From assembly GCF_039503195.1 (NCBI RefSeq), contig NZ_JBCJKP010000001.1:2728001-2792000 (forward strand): a stretch of DNA of 64,000 nt, in the 5' to 3' direction. Made by a program: the position numbers and the translations under genes. This DNA comes from Streptomyces mirabilis. Lineage in GTDB: Bacteria; Actinomycetota; Actinomycetes; Streptomycetales; Streptomycetaceae. Positions 52,118 through 60,453 of this stretch are shown in pieces. Position 1 is the stretch's first letter. Every line of letters begins with the position of its first letter. Below the pieces are notes generated by a model that worked only from the letters and a program-made list of their open reading frames with translations, made no database searches and was not told the origin of the DNA.

Positions 52118-53008
52118 ATGCAGTTCGACGACGACGCCGACCTGGACACCTCCGACGTGCAGGATGTGCGCGGCAGTCGGATCCCTGGTGGCAGGGCGAC
52201 CGTCGGGGGCGGGATCGCGGGTCTGATCGCCCTGATCCTCGGGCTGTTCTTCGGCGTCGGGCCCGATCAGCTCGGGCTGTCCTCCGGCAACGACCAGCCC
52301 GCGGTGACCACTTCCTCGCTCGACCAGATCAAGCAGACCTGCCGGACGGGGCGGGACGCGAACGCCAGGGAGGACTGCCGGATGGTGGCGGTGGTCAACA
52401 GCGTGCAGGACTTCTGGGCGCAGGAGTTCGCACGACGCGGCGGTAGGTACACGCGCTCGCCGACCGTCTTCTTCAGCGGTCGGGTGAACACCGCGTGCGG
52501 CACCGCGACCTCGGCGGTCGGGCCCTTCTACTGTCCCGGTGACCGCAAGGTCTATCTGGACCTGGGCTTCTTCGACGACCTGCGGACCAAGTTCGGCTCC
52601 AGCGGCGGGCCGTTCGCGCAGGCGTACGTGGTGGCGCACGAGTACGGACACCATGTGCAGGATCTGATGGGGACGCTGGGCAGGGCCCAGAGCGGTGTCA
52701 CGGGCGCGAACAGCAACTCGGTGAAGGTGGAGCTGCAGGCGGACTGCTACGCGGGGGTGTGGGCGCACCACGCGACGACGACGAAGGACCCCTCGACGGG
52801 CAGGTCGTTGATCAAGAACCTCACTCCGGCCGACATCCGGGACGGACTGGACGCGGCGGCCGCCGTCGGCGACGACCGGATCCAGCGGGAGTTCCAGGGC
52901 CGGGTGACCCCGGAGACGTGGACGCACGGCTCGTCCGCGCAGCGGCAGCAGTGGTTCTACCAGGGTTACCGCACCGGCGACATGGCGCAGTGCGACACCT
53001 TCCGCTGA
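52118..53008 (+). CDS. Neutral zinc metallopeptidase (YpfJ/KPN_02809 family)
   Basis: A 296-residue membrane-bound protease. A membrane helix at about 32-50 ([19 protein letters not shown]) is followed by the neutral zinc metallopeptidase domain with HEYGHHVQD (about residue 185) and E at the third-ligand block [13 protein letters not shown]. Start ATG 52118 has GGAGGGTGG upstream. Substrate unknown. Downstream bases 53009-53110 contain a 15-base direct repeat. Confidence 0.9.
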   Translation: MQFDDDADLDTSDVQDVRGSRIPGGRATVGGGIAGLIALILGLFFGVGPDQLGLSSGNDQPAVTTSSLDQIKQTCRTGRDANAREDCRMVAVVNSVQDFWAQEFARRGGRYTRSPTVFFSGRVNTACGTATSAVGPFYCPGDRKVYLDLGFFDDLRTKFGSSGGPFAQAYVVAHEYGHHVQDLMGTLGRAQSGVTGANSNSVKVELQADCYAGVWAHHATTTKDPSTGRSLIKNLTPADIRDGLDAAAAVGDDRIQREFQGRVTPETWTHGSSAQRQQWFYQGYRTGDMAQCDTFR

Positions 53009-53027
53009 GCGCGTGGACGCGGCGGAG

Positions 53028-53065
53028 GCGAGAGCGCGGACGCGGTGGACGCGAGAGCGCGGACG
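53028..53065 (+). repeat. Direct repeat of 15 bases, 23 apart
   Basis: GCGAGAGCGCGGACG at 53028-53042 and 53051-53065 in the gap after the metallopeptidase gene. Similar purine-rich bases lie between; possibly degenerate tandem repeats. Confidence 0.5.
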
Positions 53066-53201
53066 GGGCGAGGAGAAGTCCGCGGATGGGGCGGGTTCCG
53101 GGCGGCTTCGGCTCTCCGGGGCGTTGTCAGTGGCCGGTGCAAGACTGGGCAGCGGGTGACATTCCGGCCCAGCAGGACGAGTTCCAGTGGGAGTGATCGG
53201 C

Positions 53202-53615
53202 ATGGCAGGTACGGACGGCGGGCGCCCGAGCATCTACCCGACGCTGCTGTACGCGGACGCGAAAGCGGCGATCAGGCAGTTGACGGAGGCCTTCGGTTTC
53301 TCGGAGGCCTCGGTGTACGAGAGTGAGGACGGCACGGTGATGCACGCCGAGTTGGTCCAGGGCAACGGCGCGGTGATGCTCGGCTCCAAGGGCCGCGGTG
53401 GCGTCTTCGACGGCGCGATGAAGGACGCGGGCCCCGCGGGGGTGTACGTGGTCGTGGACGACGTCGACGCACACCACCAGCGCGCCGTGGACCACGGCGC
53501 GGAGATCCTCATGCCCCCGACCGACCAGGACTACGGCTCGCGGGACTACCTGGCCCGGGACGCCGAGGGCAACATCTGGAGCTTCGGCACGTACGCCCCG
53601 GAGATACGGGGCTGA
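53202..53615 (+). CDS. VOC-superfamily protein (glyoxalase/bleomycin-resistance fold)
   Basis: A 137-residue protein of the vicinal oxygen chelate fold: paired beta-alpha-beta modules with VYPTLLYADAKAAIRQLTEAFGFSE at the start, VYVVVDDVDAHHQRAVDHGAEIL in the middle, and YGSRDYLARDAEGNIWSFGTY at the end. The metal-site pattern (H and E) is partial, so it may bind a ligand rather than catalyse. ATG 53202 has GGGAG eight bases upstream; an earlier GTG at 53187 is possible. Confidence 0.82.
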   Translation: MAGTDGGRPSIYPTLLYADAKAAIRQLTEAFGFSEASVYESEDGTVMHAELVQGNGAVMLGSKGRGGVFDGAMKDAGPAGVYVVVDDVDAHHQRAVDHGAEILMPPTDQDYGSRDYLARDAEGNIWSFGTYAPEIRG

Positions 53616-53666
53616 CCCCGGGGGCGCGGGGGCGAGGAGATGCGGGGCTGATCCCAAGGCCAGGCC

Positions 53667-55070
53667 CTAGCTGCCTCCGGTGTGGACCTGGAAGGCGGCG
53701 CGGCGTACGGCCTTGGCGAGGGCCGGGTCCGGGTGGGCGGCGGCGAGCGCGACCAGGACCTGGACGGTGCGGGGATGGCCGACGGCGCGCACCTCGTCGA
53801 GGAGCGCGGGCACGGTGGGCTGCACCGCGGACTCCAGATGGCGCACGAGAAGCGGCGCCTCACCGTGGTCGGCGACGGCGGCGGCGGTGTCGACCCAGAG
53901 CCAGGTGGACTCTTCGCGGGTGAGGACCTCATGGGCGTCCTCAGGGTCGTGCCCGTCGTGCTCGGCGAGCCACAGCAGGGCGTAGGGGCGCAGCCAGGAC
54001 TCGTCGGCCACGGCGCGTACGTCGGGCTCGGCGGGGGCGCCGACCACGCGCAGCGCCTCGAAGGCGAGGCCGCGGGTGAGCGCGTCCTCGCCGCGGGCGG
54101 CTTCGAGGAGTTCGGTGACGGCGCTGCCCACGGGGCGGGCGGCGAGCCAGGCGCGGTACTCGGCGCGGGCCGCGTTCGGGCGCAGCTGTGCGCAGCCGCG
54201 GAGCATGTCCGAGGCGGGCTGCTCGATGTTCCCGGCGGGGCTCTGCGCGGCGACGCAGATCTGCTCCAGCTTGACCCAGACCGCCCAGCTGCCGAGCGGG
54301 GTGAGCGTGGCCTGCCCGTCGGCGCAGGTGAGCGCGCCGACGGAGGCGAGCGCGTGCAGAGCCCAGTCGAGGAGGGGCTCGAGGGGGGCGTCCGCGATCT
54401 CGGCGGCCTCCGGGACGGGCTCCGGCTGGGGGCCGTAGGGGATCTCGCAGCGCTCGGTGCGCAGTTCGGTGACGCGCTGCTCGAGGAGGTCGAGGAGCTG
54501 CTCCACGGGGACGGGCCCGGCGGAGAGCTGGAGGAAGGAGAGCACCTGGGGCATCGCGGAGACGACCTCGGCGACGGCGGACGCCTCGCGGTCGGCCGGC
54601 TCGGGGTGGGCGAGCGACCAGGCGTCGAAGAGGGCGACCCAGCCGCGCAGGACGGCGCTGTCGTCGCGGTTCCAGGCGCGCAGTCGCCAGCCGGGGCGGG
54701 CGATGTCGCCGTGCACCTCGACGAGGCCGGCGAGGCGTGCGGTGTCCCAGTCCGCGCGGACCTGAGCCGGGGTCAGGCCCAACTCCTCGGCGGCCCGTTC
54801 GGCGGTCGCCTCGGCAAGGGTGCCCTTGCCGTCAGGGGTCGCGCCGTCGCTCCCCGGGCCGAGCGAGGCGTCGGCCCAGCGGGCGACACGGGCCGCGGCG
54901 GCGAGGCCGGTGCGGGCCATGCGGGCCAGTTCCGCGGGGGGCGGGGTGCCCTCGGGGGGCCGGGGTGCGGGTCGGCGCGAGCTGCGCTGGGTCACCGCTC
55001 GGGGGGCGGAAGCCAGGGGGCGCGAGCGGACGAGTCGGAGCCTGGAGTCGCGCGGGTTACGGGACGTCAC
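53667..55070 (-). CDS. Large protein of unknown function
   Basis: A roughly 467-residue, Ala/Leu-rich soluble protein I do not recognise. The N-terminal 50 residues are basic and probably disordered. A winged-helix-like region (about 95-140; AAEELGLTPAQVRADWDTARLAGLVEVHGD) and a helical, HEAT-like C-terminus (about 300-467) can be seen. No enzymatic motif. The start GTG 55070 is uncertain; an internal Met near residue 51 is a second option. No neighbours link it to a pathway. Confidence 0.65.
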   Translation of the reverse strand: MTSRNPRDSRLRLVRSRPLASAPRAVTQRSSRRPAPRPPEGTPPPAELARMARTGLAAAARVARWADASLGPGSDGATPDGKGTLAEATAERAAEELGLTPAQVRADWDTARLAGLVEVHGDIARPGWRLRAWNRDDSAVLRGWVALFDAWSLAHPEPADREASAVAEVVSAMPQVLSFLQLSAGPVPVEQLLDLLEQRVTELRTERCEIPYGPQPEPVPEAAEIADAPLEPLLDWALHALASVGALTCADGQATLTPLGSWAVWVKLEQICVAAQSPAGNIEQPASDMLRGCAQLRPNAARAEYRAWLAARPVGSAVTELLEAARGEDALTRGLAFEALRVVGAPAEPDVRAVADESWLRPYALLWLAEHDGHDPEDAHEVLTREESTWLWVDTAAAVADHGEAPLLVRHLESAVQPTVPALLDEVRAVGHPRTVQVLVALAAAHPDPALAKAVRRAAFQVHTGGS

Positions 55071-55351
55071 GGGTGCAGTCTTCCGGTTGACGGTCCGAAA
55101 ACCCAAACGGAATGTCACAGCAGGCGACAGGGGTGGCCAATGGACAGGGTTCCGAGGGGGCTCGACACGTGTGAGCGCAGCCTCGCACGAGTTGACCGGG
55201 GCCCAACCGGAAGCCTTGGGGGGCGGCTCCGCCGGGGGGCTGTGCGGGGTGGCTCCGCCGGGGCGTGCGGGGAATGGTTGTGCGGGCGGGAGCGGTCTTC
55301 GTCGGGCCGCCGCGCGCAGGCGTCGTGCGGGGGCGTCGTAGGAAGGGGTGG
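55071..55351. other. 281-base gap, no gene
   Basis: Between the unknown protein (start 55070) and the hydrolase (end 55352). It contains a Streptomyces-type GGCTCCGCCGGGG motif twice (around 55223 and 55249) and G-rich runs, but no open frame or terminator that I trust. Confidence 0.4.
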
Positions 55352-56476
55352 CTACATCAGAGGGGTGAGGAAGCGGCGTAGCGCCTCTTCGTAGTTGGGG
55401 GCGGCGTTCCACATGGCGCCGTGGGAGGCGTTCGGGACCGTGTGCAGGGTGACCAGGTCCGGGCGGCGCTCGGCGAGGCGGCGCGAGGGGCCCCAGGGGG
55501 CGATGGTGTCGTCCGGGCCGTGCACGATCAAGGTCGGGACCTTGAGCTGGCCGGGGTCGGCGGCCTCCTGGATGCGGTCGCCGCGCAGACCGGTGCGGCC
55601 CTGCGCGGCACGGACCGCGAGGGGCAGCAGGGCGCTGGGCGTGTGGCGGGCCGAGGCGAGGGCGCGCAGCGTGGCTCCCCAGTCGAGGACGGGCGAGTCC
55701 AGGATCAGCCCGGAGATCCGCTCGCGCAGGGCGGAGTGCGCGGCGGTGCGCAGGGCCATGGTGGCGCCGATGGACCAGCCGTAGAGGACGACCTGGTCGG
55801 CGCCGTAGCGCACGGCGTAGCGCACGGCCGCGTCCAGGTCGCGCCACTCGGTCTCGCCGAGGTGGCTGAGGCCGTCCGGGGAGCGGGGTGCGCCGAGGTC
55901 GCCGCGGTAGGCGAGGTCGAGCACGGGCAGCTGGTTGCGGTGCAGGAACTCCATCACGTTCATGGGGTGCTCGCGGGTGGTGCCGAGCCCGTGCGCCGTG
56001 ATCACCCAGGTGTCACGGGTGCCGGGCACGAACCAGGCGGGCAGCGGGCCGAGCTCGCCGGGGACGTCCACTTCGGCGTGGTCGAGACCGAGGGCGCTGC
56101 TGGGGTTGCCGATGTGCAGGTTCGGCGTGAGCCATGCCTTGTCGCCGGGTTCCAGGGTGCCGTGGGTGACGCGTTCGAGGCGGCGTACGACCGTGTCGGC
56201 GGTGTGGTGGGCGTCGTCCAGGACGGGACCGACGACCGCGTGGGAGCCGTCGCCCGTGAGGCCGTACCGTCCCGGGCGCAGGGAGGCCAGGTCGCGGGTG
56301 AGCGTGATCCGGCCCGCGGCCGTGGAGTGCACGGTGAGCCGGGGCTCGGTGGGCAGTGGCCTGCCGGGCGGCGCCTTCAGCGCGGCGTCGCTGGCGAACC
56401 GGCCCGCCGCCACGGAGGCTGCGCCCGCGGCCAGGGCTACGGAGACGGCCGCGGCCGTCACTTTGACAGTACGCAC
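55352..56476 (-). CDS. Secreted or membrane-anchored alpha/beta hydrolase
   Basis: A 374-residue serine hydrolase. Residues 1-27 form a signal-like helix (TVKVTAAAVSVALAAGAASVAAG). The nucleophile elbow is GWSIGATMAL (Ser in GxSxG), with a D in HGPDDTIAP and the His in NASHGAMW. GTG 56476 is supported by GGGAG 12 bases upstream and the signal position. Physiological substrate unknown. Confidence 0.88.
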   Translation of the reverse strand: MRTVKVTAAAVSVALAAGAASVAAGRFASDAALKAPPGRPLPTEPRLTVHSTAAGRITLTRDLASLRPGRYGLTGDGSHAVVGPVLDDAHHTADTVVRRLERVTHGTLEPGDKAWLTPNLHIGNPSSALGLDHAEVDVPGELGPLPAWFVPGTRDTWVITAHGLGTTREHPMNVMEFLHRNQLPVLDLAYRGDLGAPRSPDGLSHLGETEWRDLDAAVRYAVRYGADQVVLYGWSIGATMALRTAAHSALRERISGLILDSPVLDWGATLRALASARHTPSALLPLAVRAAQGRTGLRGDRIQEAADPGQLKVPTLIVHGPDDTIAPWGPSRRLAERRPDLVTLHTVPNASHGAMWNAAPNYEEALRRFLTPLM

Positions 56477-56746
56477 GGGTTCAGTCTCCCGGCGCGGCCC
56501 CCGGTCGGCCAGCCGGAGCGGGCGGTGGCCTCCCGCCTTGGGGTGCGCGGGCTCGTCCTCCGGCGCTGCGCGCGCACCGGAACCGCCGGGGTCGGTACAA
56601 CCCGCACCGCCGGGTCCAGTGCCACCGCACCGCCGGGTCCAGTGCCACCACACCGCCAGGTCCAGTGCCACCACACCGCCAGGTCCAGTGGCAGCGCACC
56701 CCCACGTGCGGTGCCACCGCACCGCCAGTCGGTACGCCGTGTCGGA
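56477..56746. other. 270-base gap with 23-bp tandem repeats
   Basis: The gap between the hydrolase and the class II aldolase, both minus. A tandem repeat fills its centre; the rest is GC-rich with no open frame that I trust. Confidence 0.6.
56603..56737 (+). repeat. 23-bp tandem repeat, about 5.8 copies
   Basis: Consensus CRCACCGCCRGGTCCAGTGCCAC. Copies start at 56603, 56626, 56649, 56672, 56695 and 56718; copies 1-4 differ by a few bases, copies 5 and 6 are degenerate. The period is not a multiple of three, so it is not coding. Confidence 0.85.
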
Positions 56747-57469
56747 TCAGCGGGGCGCGGCCCCGCCCTGCCCGTAGCGCCCCAGCCGCTCCCCCGCCTC
56801 GCCCACCTGTTCCGGCGAGAGCAGCGTCGGGGACAGGCCGGGCACGGACGATGCCAGGAGCCAGACGCGGGACATCCATTCCAGTTGGGCGGTGCGGTCG
56901 AACGCCTGGGACAGCGAGGCTCCGTAGGCGATGGTGCCGTGGTTCTGGAGGAGGCAGGCCGTGCGGCCGGTGAGGGCCTCGAGCATGTTCTCGGCCAACT
57001 CCGGGGTGCCGTAGGTCGCATAGGGGGCAACTCGGACCGGTCCACCGAGGGCGCCCGCCATGTAGTGGATCAGGGGGAGTTCGGGGACGAGGGTCGAGAC
57101 GGCCGTCGCGTGCGCGGCGTGGGTGTGGACGACGGCCCGCGCGTCGGTGGCGCGGTGGATCGCGAGGTGCATCGGCAGTTCGCTCGTCGGAACGAGCGAA
57201 CCGAGGACCTGCCGGCCCTCGAGGTCCACACCGACGGCGTCTTCGGGCCTCAGCCGGTCGTAGGGCACTCCCGTCGGTGTGACCAGGACCGTGTCGCCGA
57301 CCCGGACGGAGACGTTGCCCGACGTACCGACGACAAGCCCGTCGGCCACCGTCCGACGGGCCGTCGCGACGAGCTCGCCCCACGCGGCCGCCACCTCCCG
57401 CTCGCGCGCGCCCGGCGCAGTCTCCCCCACGTCCCCCACTTCCCGTGCGTCCCGCCGCTGCTCAGCCAT
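56747..57469 (-). CDS. Class II aldolase/adducin family protein
   Basis: A 240-residue protein related to L-fuculose-phosphate aldolase. Zinc ligands appear in VVHTHAAHATAVS (HxH) and in the later His of NHGTIAYG; the family's phosphate-binding GTSGNVSVR and the strand PTGVPYD are also present. The substrate is not set. ATG 57469 with AGGATCGCCCC upstream. It diverges from the GH25 gene. Confidence 0.86.
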   Translation of the reverse strand: MAEQRRDAREVGDVGETAPGAREREVAAAWGELVATARRTVADGLVVGTSGNVSVRVGDTVLVTPTGVPYDRLRPEDAVGVDLEGRQVLGSLVPTSELPMHLAIHRATDARAVVHTHAAHATAVSTLVPELPLIHYMAGALGGPVRVAPYATYGTPELAENMLEALTGRTACLLQNHGTIAYGASLSQAFDRTAQLEWMSRVWLLASSVPGLSPTLLSPEQVGEAGERLGRYGQGGAAPR

Positions 57470-57664
57470 GGGGCGATCCTGCCAGGCAGGGACGTCAACC
57501 CACGGTCGGCGAGGGCACTTTAGGGCGGAAGACAAGAGTCCGTAAGGGGACATAGCAGCACATATCGCCCGCTCGGGGTGATTGGCTGGCGATCGACGGG
57601 CTCTCAACGATCTTCCCATAGCCTCTGGGGGATTTGTCACGCACGTCGCCATTCCGGGGGAAAT

Positions 57665-58417
57665 ATGGCCCGTGACCACAAACCACTTCTTCGCCGTGCC
57701 CGCGTCCTCGCGGCGGCGGCCGCCATGGCGGCGCTCACCGCCGCGGGGACCGTCCTCGCCGTGACCCCGGTCGCCGCGGCGGCCCAGCCCAAGGGCCACG
57801 ACGTCTCCTCGCACCAGAAGGACGTCGACTGGCAGAGCGCGAGGGCGAAGGGTGCCCGGTTCGTCTACGTGAAGGCGACCGAGTCCCACACGTACCGCAA
57901 TCCGTACTTCGGCCGGCAGTACGACGGAGCGCGCGACGCGGGGATCCTGCGCGGCGCCTATCACTTCGCGGTGCCGGACAAGTCGTCCGGCACCACCCAG
58001 GCCGCGTACTTCGTGCGCAACGGCGGCGCCTGGCGCGCGGACGGCTGGACGCTGCCGCCCGCGCTCGACATGGAGTACAACCCGTACGACAAGAAGCGCA
58101 AGTGCTACGGCCTGAGCAAGGCCAGGATCGTGAGCTGGATCCAGGCGTTCAGCGACGAACTCGAACGGGAGACCGGCCGCCGTCCCGTCATCTACACGAC
58201 CACCCACTGGTGGAACACCTGCACCGGCGGCAGCGGCGCCTTCGCCGCGAACCACGCCCTCTGGCTCGCCCGCTACGACTCGGCGGACACGGGCACGTTG
58301 CCGGCCGGCTGGTCGACGTGGACGTTCTGGCAGTACGACAACAGCGGCACGCTCCCGGGTGACCAGAATCTCTTCAACGGATCCATGACCCGGCTCAAGC
58401 AGTTCGCCGCGGGCTAG
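57665..58417 (+). CDS. Secreted GH25 lysozyme
   Basis: A 250-residue exported muramidase. A long signal peptide (1-40, RRARVLAAAAAMAALTAAGTVLAVTP) precedes a GH25 domain: GHDVSSHQKDVDWQ (catalytic Asp region), ALDMEYNPYD (the DxE catalytic pair) and WTFWQYDNSG at the end. Two Cys (KRKCYG, WNTCTGG) probably form a disulfide. ATG 57665 lies behind GGGGGA. A second cell wall hydrolase in the window with the transglycosylase. Confidence 0.92.
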   Translation: MARDHKPLLRRARVLAAAAAMAALTAAGTVLAVTPVAAAAQPKGHDVSSHQKDVDWQSARAKGARFVYVKATESHTYRNPYFGRQYDGARDAGILRGAYHFAVPDKSSGTTQAAYFVRNGGAWRADGWTLPPALDMEYNPYDKKRKCYGLSKARIVSWIQAFSDELERETGRRPVIYTTTHWWNTCTGGSGAFAANHALWLARYDSADTGTLPAGWSTWTFWQYDNSGTLPGDQNLFNGSMTRLKQFAAG

Positions 58418-58436
58418 AAGCCCTCGAACAACCCCT

Positions 58437-58457
58437 GGCGGAACCCGGTATTCCGCC
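58437..58457 (+). terminator. Short hairpin after the lysozyme gene
   Basis: GGCGGAA-cccggta-TTCCGCC, a 7-bp perfect stem 20 bases past the stop. Confidence 0.45.
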
Positions 58458-58486
58458 TCCGTTCGAACATCTGGTAAACCGTCGGG

Positions 58487-58527
58487 CCGCCCCTCCCGCA
58501 CACTGGTCATCACAAGCGGAGGGGCGG
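58487..58527 (+). terminator. Second hairpin before the PHO box
   Basis: Stem CCGCCCCTCC (58487-58496) with GGAGGGGCGG (58518-58527) and a 21-base loop. It may end lysozyme transcription ahead of the pitH2 promoter. Confidence 0.45.
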
Positions 58528-58560
58528 TCCACCGTTTGAGACACCCCAGCGCCCGCCCCA

Positions 58561-58593
58561 GTTCATCTTCCGTTCACTCAGGTTGCTTACGGT
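58561..58593 (+). promoter_or_regulatory. PHO box (PhoP binding site)
   Basis: Three direct 11-base units: GTTCATCTTCC (58561-58571), GTTCACTCAGG (58572-58582) and the weaker TTGCTTACGGT (58583-58593). They follow the Streptomyces PhoP direct-repeat consensus (GTTCACC-N4). The box ends 36 bases before the pitH2 start. PhoP control of pitH2 is reported in S. coelicolor; the box here is read directly. Confidence 0.85.
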
Positions 58594-58629
58594 CCACCTG
58601 CCACTGACGTCAAACAGAAGCCTGGGTAA

Positions 58630-59862
58630 ATGGAACACATCACGCTCCTCCTCGGAATCGTGATCGTCACCGCTCTCGTGTTCGATTTCACGAACGGTTT
58701 CCACGACACTGCCAACGCGATGGCGACCACCATCTCGACCGGCGCTCTGAAGCCCAAGACGGCGGTGGCCATGTCCGCCGTGCTGAACCTCGTCGGCGCG
58801 TTCCTCTCCGTGGAGGTCGCCAAGACGATCTCCGGCGGGATCATCAACGAAGAGGGCATACGCGTCCAAGTGATCTTCGCGGCGCTCGTCGGCGCCATCC
58901 TCTGGAATCTGCTGACCTGGCTTCTGGGTCTGCCCTCCAGTTCCTCCCACGCACTGTTCGGCGGCCTGATCGGCGCCGCGGTCATGTCGGCCGGCTGGTC
59001 GTCGGTGAACGGCTCGACCGTCGTCACCAAGGTGCTGATCCCCGCGGTCGCCGCGCCCATCGTGGCCGGACTCGCCGCGATGCTGGCCACCCGGCTGACG
59101 TACCGGATCGGCAACCGCGCCGACGAGAAGGCGACCGCCAAGGGCTACCGCGCCGGCCAGATCGCCTCCGCCGGCCTGGTCTCCCTGGCGCACGGCACGA
59201 ACGACGCCCAGAAGACGATGGGCATCATCACCCTCGCCCTGGTCACCGGCGGCGTCATCGCCCCGGGCTCGAACCCCCCGCTGTGGGTCATCGTCTCGGC
59301 CGGTACGGCCATCGCGCTCGGCACCTACCTGGGCGGCTGGCGCATCATCCGCACCTTGGGCAAGGGCCTCACGGACCTCGCGCCGCCGCAGGGCTTCGCC
59401 GCCCAGACCAGCGCCGCGACGGCCATCCTGGCCTCCTCGCACATCGGCTTCTCCCTCTCCACCACGCAGGTCTGCTCCGGCGCCGTGATGGGCTCGGGCC
59501 TCGGCCGCAAGGGCGGCGTGGTCCGCTGGTCGACCGCGACGCGGATGTTCGTCGCCTGGGGCCTGACCCTGCCGGCCGCCGGTCTGGCCGGTGCCTCCGC
59601 CGAGTTCCTGACCAAGCAGGGCACCTGGGGCATCGTCCTCACCGGCGCGCTGCTCGTCGCCGGCGCCGGCACCATCTGGAAGCTCTCCCGCCGCCAGCCG
59701 GTCACCGTCGACAACGTCAACGACGTCGACGCCGAACCCGCGGGCGTCGTCACCGCCGCGATCGCCGCCGTCACCCCGCCGCCCGCGGGCCCCGTCACCG
59801 GCGACCTGAAGACCACCATCCCGTCCCCGGACGCGGAGCCCACCCGCCCGGCCACGGTGTAA
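58630..59862 (+). CDS. pitH2: Low-affinity inorganic phosphate transporter Pit
   Basis: A 410-residue PHO4/Pit-family symporter that moves metal-phosphate with a proton or sodium. Two PHO4 repeats carry the signatures FDFTNGFHDTANAMAT (N-terminal half) and SLAHGTNDAQKTMG (C-terminal half); about ten membrane helices and a Pro-rich C-terminal tail. ATG 58630 is 36 bases after the PHO box. A small membrane protein follows 12 bases later. Confidence 0.94.
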   Translation: MEHITLLLGIVIVTALVFDFTNGFHDTANAMATTISTGALKPKTAVAMSAVLNLVGAFLSVEVAKTISGGIINEEGIRVQVIFAALVGAILWNLLTWLLGLPSSSSHALFGGLIGAAVMSAGWSSVNGSTVVTKVLIPAVAAPIVAGLAAMLATRLTYRIGNRADEKATAKGYRAGQIASAGLVSLAHGTNDAQKTMGIITLALVTGGVIAPGSNPPLWVIVSAGTAIALGTYLGGWRIIRTLGKGLTDLAPPQGFAAQTSAATAILASSHIGFSLSTTQVCSGAVMGSGLGRKGGVVRWSTATRMFVAWGLTLPAAGLAGASAEFLTKQGTWGIVLTGALLVAGAGTIWKLSRRQPVTVDNVNDVDAEPAGVVTAAIAAVTPPPAGPVTGDLKTTIPSPDAEPTRPATV

Positions 59863-59874
59863 GGACAGAACAGC

Positions 59875-60099
59875 ATGCACATCGACTGGGCAGCCCTCGG
59901 CTCCGTGTTCGGAGTCAGCCTCGTGACCACCGTCGGCCTCGTCGGCCTCTTCACCCTCGGCATCGTCGGCCTCTCCAAGCGCGAGTCCGCGTCCGCCCAG
60001 GGCGGCTCCGCGACCCTCGCGGTCACCGGCGCGTACGTCTGCTTCGCGGCGTGCGCCGCGGCGGTGGCGTACGGCATCTTCCTGATCGTCGGCAAGTAA
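59875..60099 (+). CDS. Small membrane protein in the pit operon
   Basis: A 74-residue protein with two hydrophobic helices (about 8-30 and 48-72) around a short polar loop (SKRESASAQGG). It lies 12 bases after pitH2 with AAGGACAG before ATG 59875. The same small gene follows pitH2 in S. coelicolor, so it may assist the transporter (inference). Function unknown. Confidence 0.82.
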   Translation: MHIDWAALGSVFGVSLVTTVGLVGLFTLGIVGLSKRESASAQGGSATLAVTGAYVCFAACAAAVAYGIFLIVGK

Positions 60100-60121
60100 C
60101 CCAAAACGGGCACCACTTCGC

Positions 60122-60157
60122 GTGGGGTGCGGGACGGATCACCGTCCCGCACCCCAC
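60122..60157 (+). terminator. Terminator of the pit operon
   Basis: Perfect 16-bp stem (60122-60137 with 60142-60157) and 4-base loop ATCA. Confidence 0.88.
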
Positions 60158-60207
60158 CTGTATGTGGGCCTTCGCACACTCTCCCCGCGCAGGTCAACAG
60201 CAAGTTG

Positions 60208-60350
60208 ACGGGTCTTCCAACCCGTGGTGGACTGCCGGAGCCAAGTACGGCGACAGAAGAGGAAGCCGGTGTGAATCCGGCGCGGTCCCGCCACTGTGAC
60301 CGGGGAAGGAAACTCCCCGGGAGCCAGGAACTCTCCCCGCCGGTCTCGTC
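60208..60350 (+). promoter_or_regulatory. Adenosylcobalamin riboswitch
   Basis: The cobalamin riboswitch core is nearly complete. GGAAGCCGGTGTGAATCCGG begins at 60261; GCGGTCCCGCCACTGTGA (the B12 box region) follows; and GGGAGCCAGGAA appears at about 60319-60330. It precedes cobD-cobQ-cobN, so vitamin B12 should repress the operon. Boundaries are approximate. Downstream is a small hairpin CAGGG / CCCTG (60355-60372) and then the leader ORF. Confidence 0.93.
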
Positions 60351-60389
60351 GAACCAGGGCGCGGACACCCTGAGTGAGGACATAACGCC

Positions 60390-60449
60390 ATGCGCGGCTG
60401 CCCAAGTGCCCTGCGAGCGACGGTTCCACCCGACCTGACGGTCGGCTGA
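60390..60449 (+). CDS. 19-residue leader ORF between riboswitch and cobD
   Basis: Encodes MRGCPSALRATVPPDLTVG and stops with TGA at 60447-60449, five bases before the cobD GTG (60454). GTGAGGA, nine bases before ATG 60390, is a stronger ribosome site than anything before cobD. This suggests the riboswitch may act on this ORF and cobD be translated by re-initiation (inference). Confidence 0.5.
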   Translation: MRGCPSALRATVPPDLTVG

Positions 60450-60453
60450 CCCC

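Noticed and set aside
56603..56737. CRISPR array
   Set aside because: Units of 23 bases follow each other directly without unique spacers; no cas gene is nearby.
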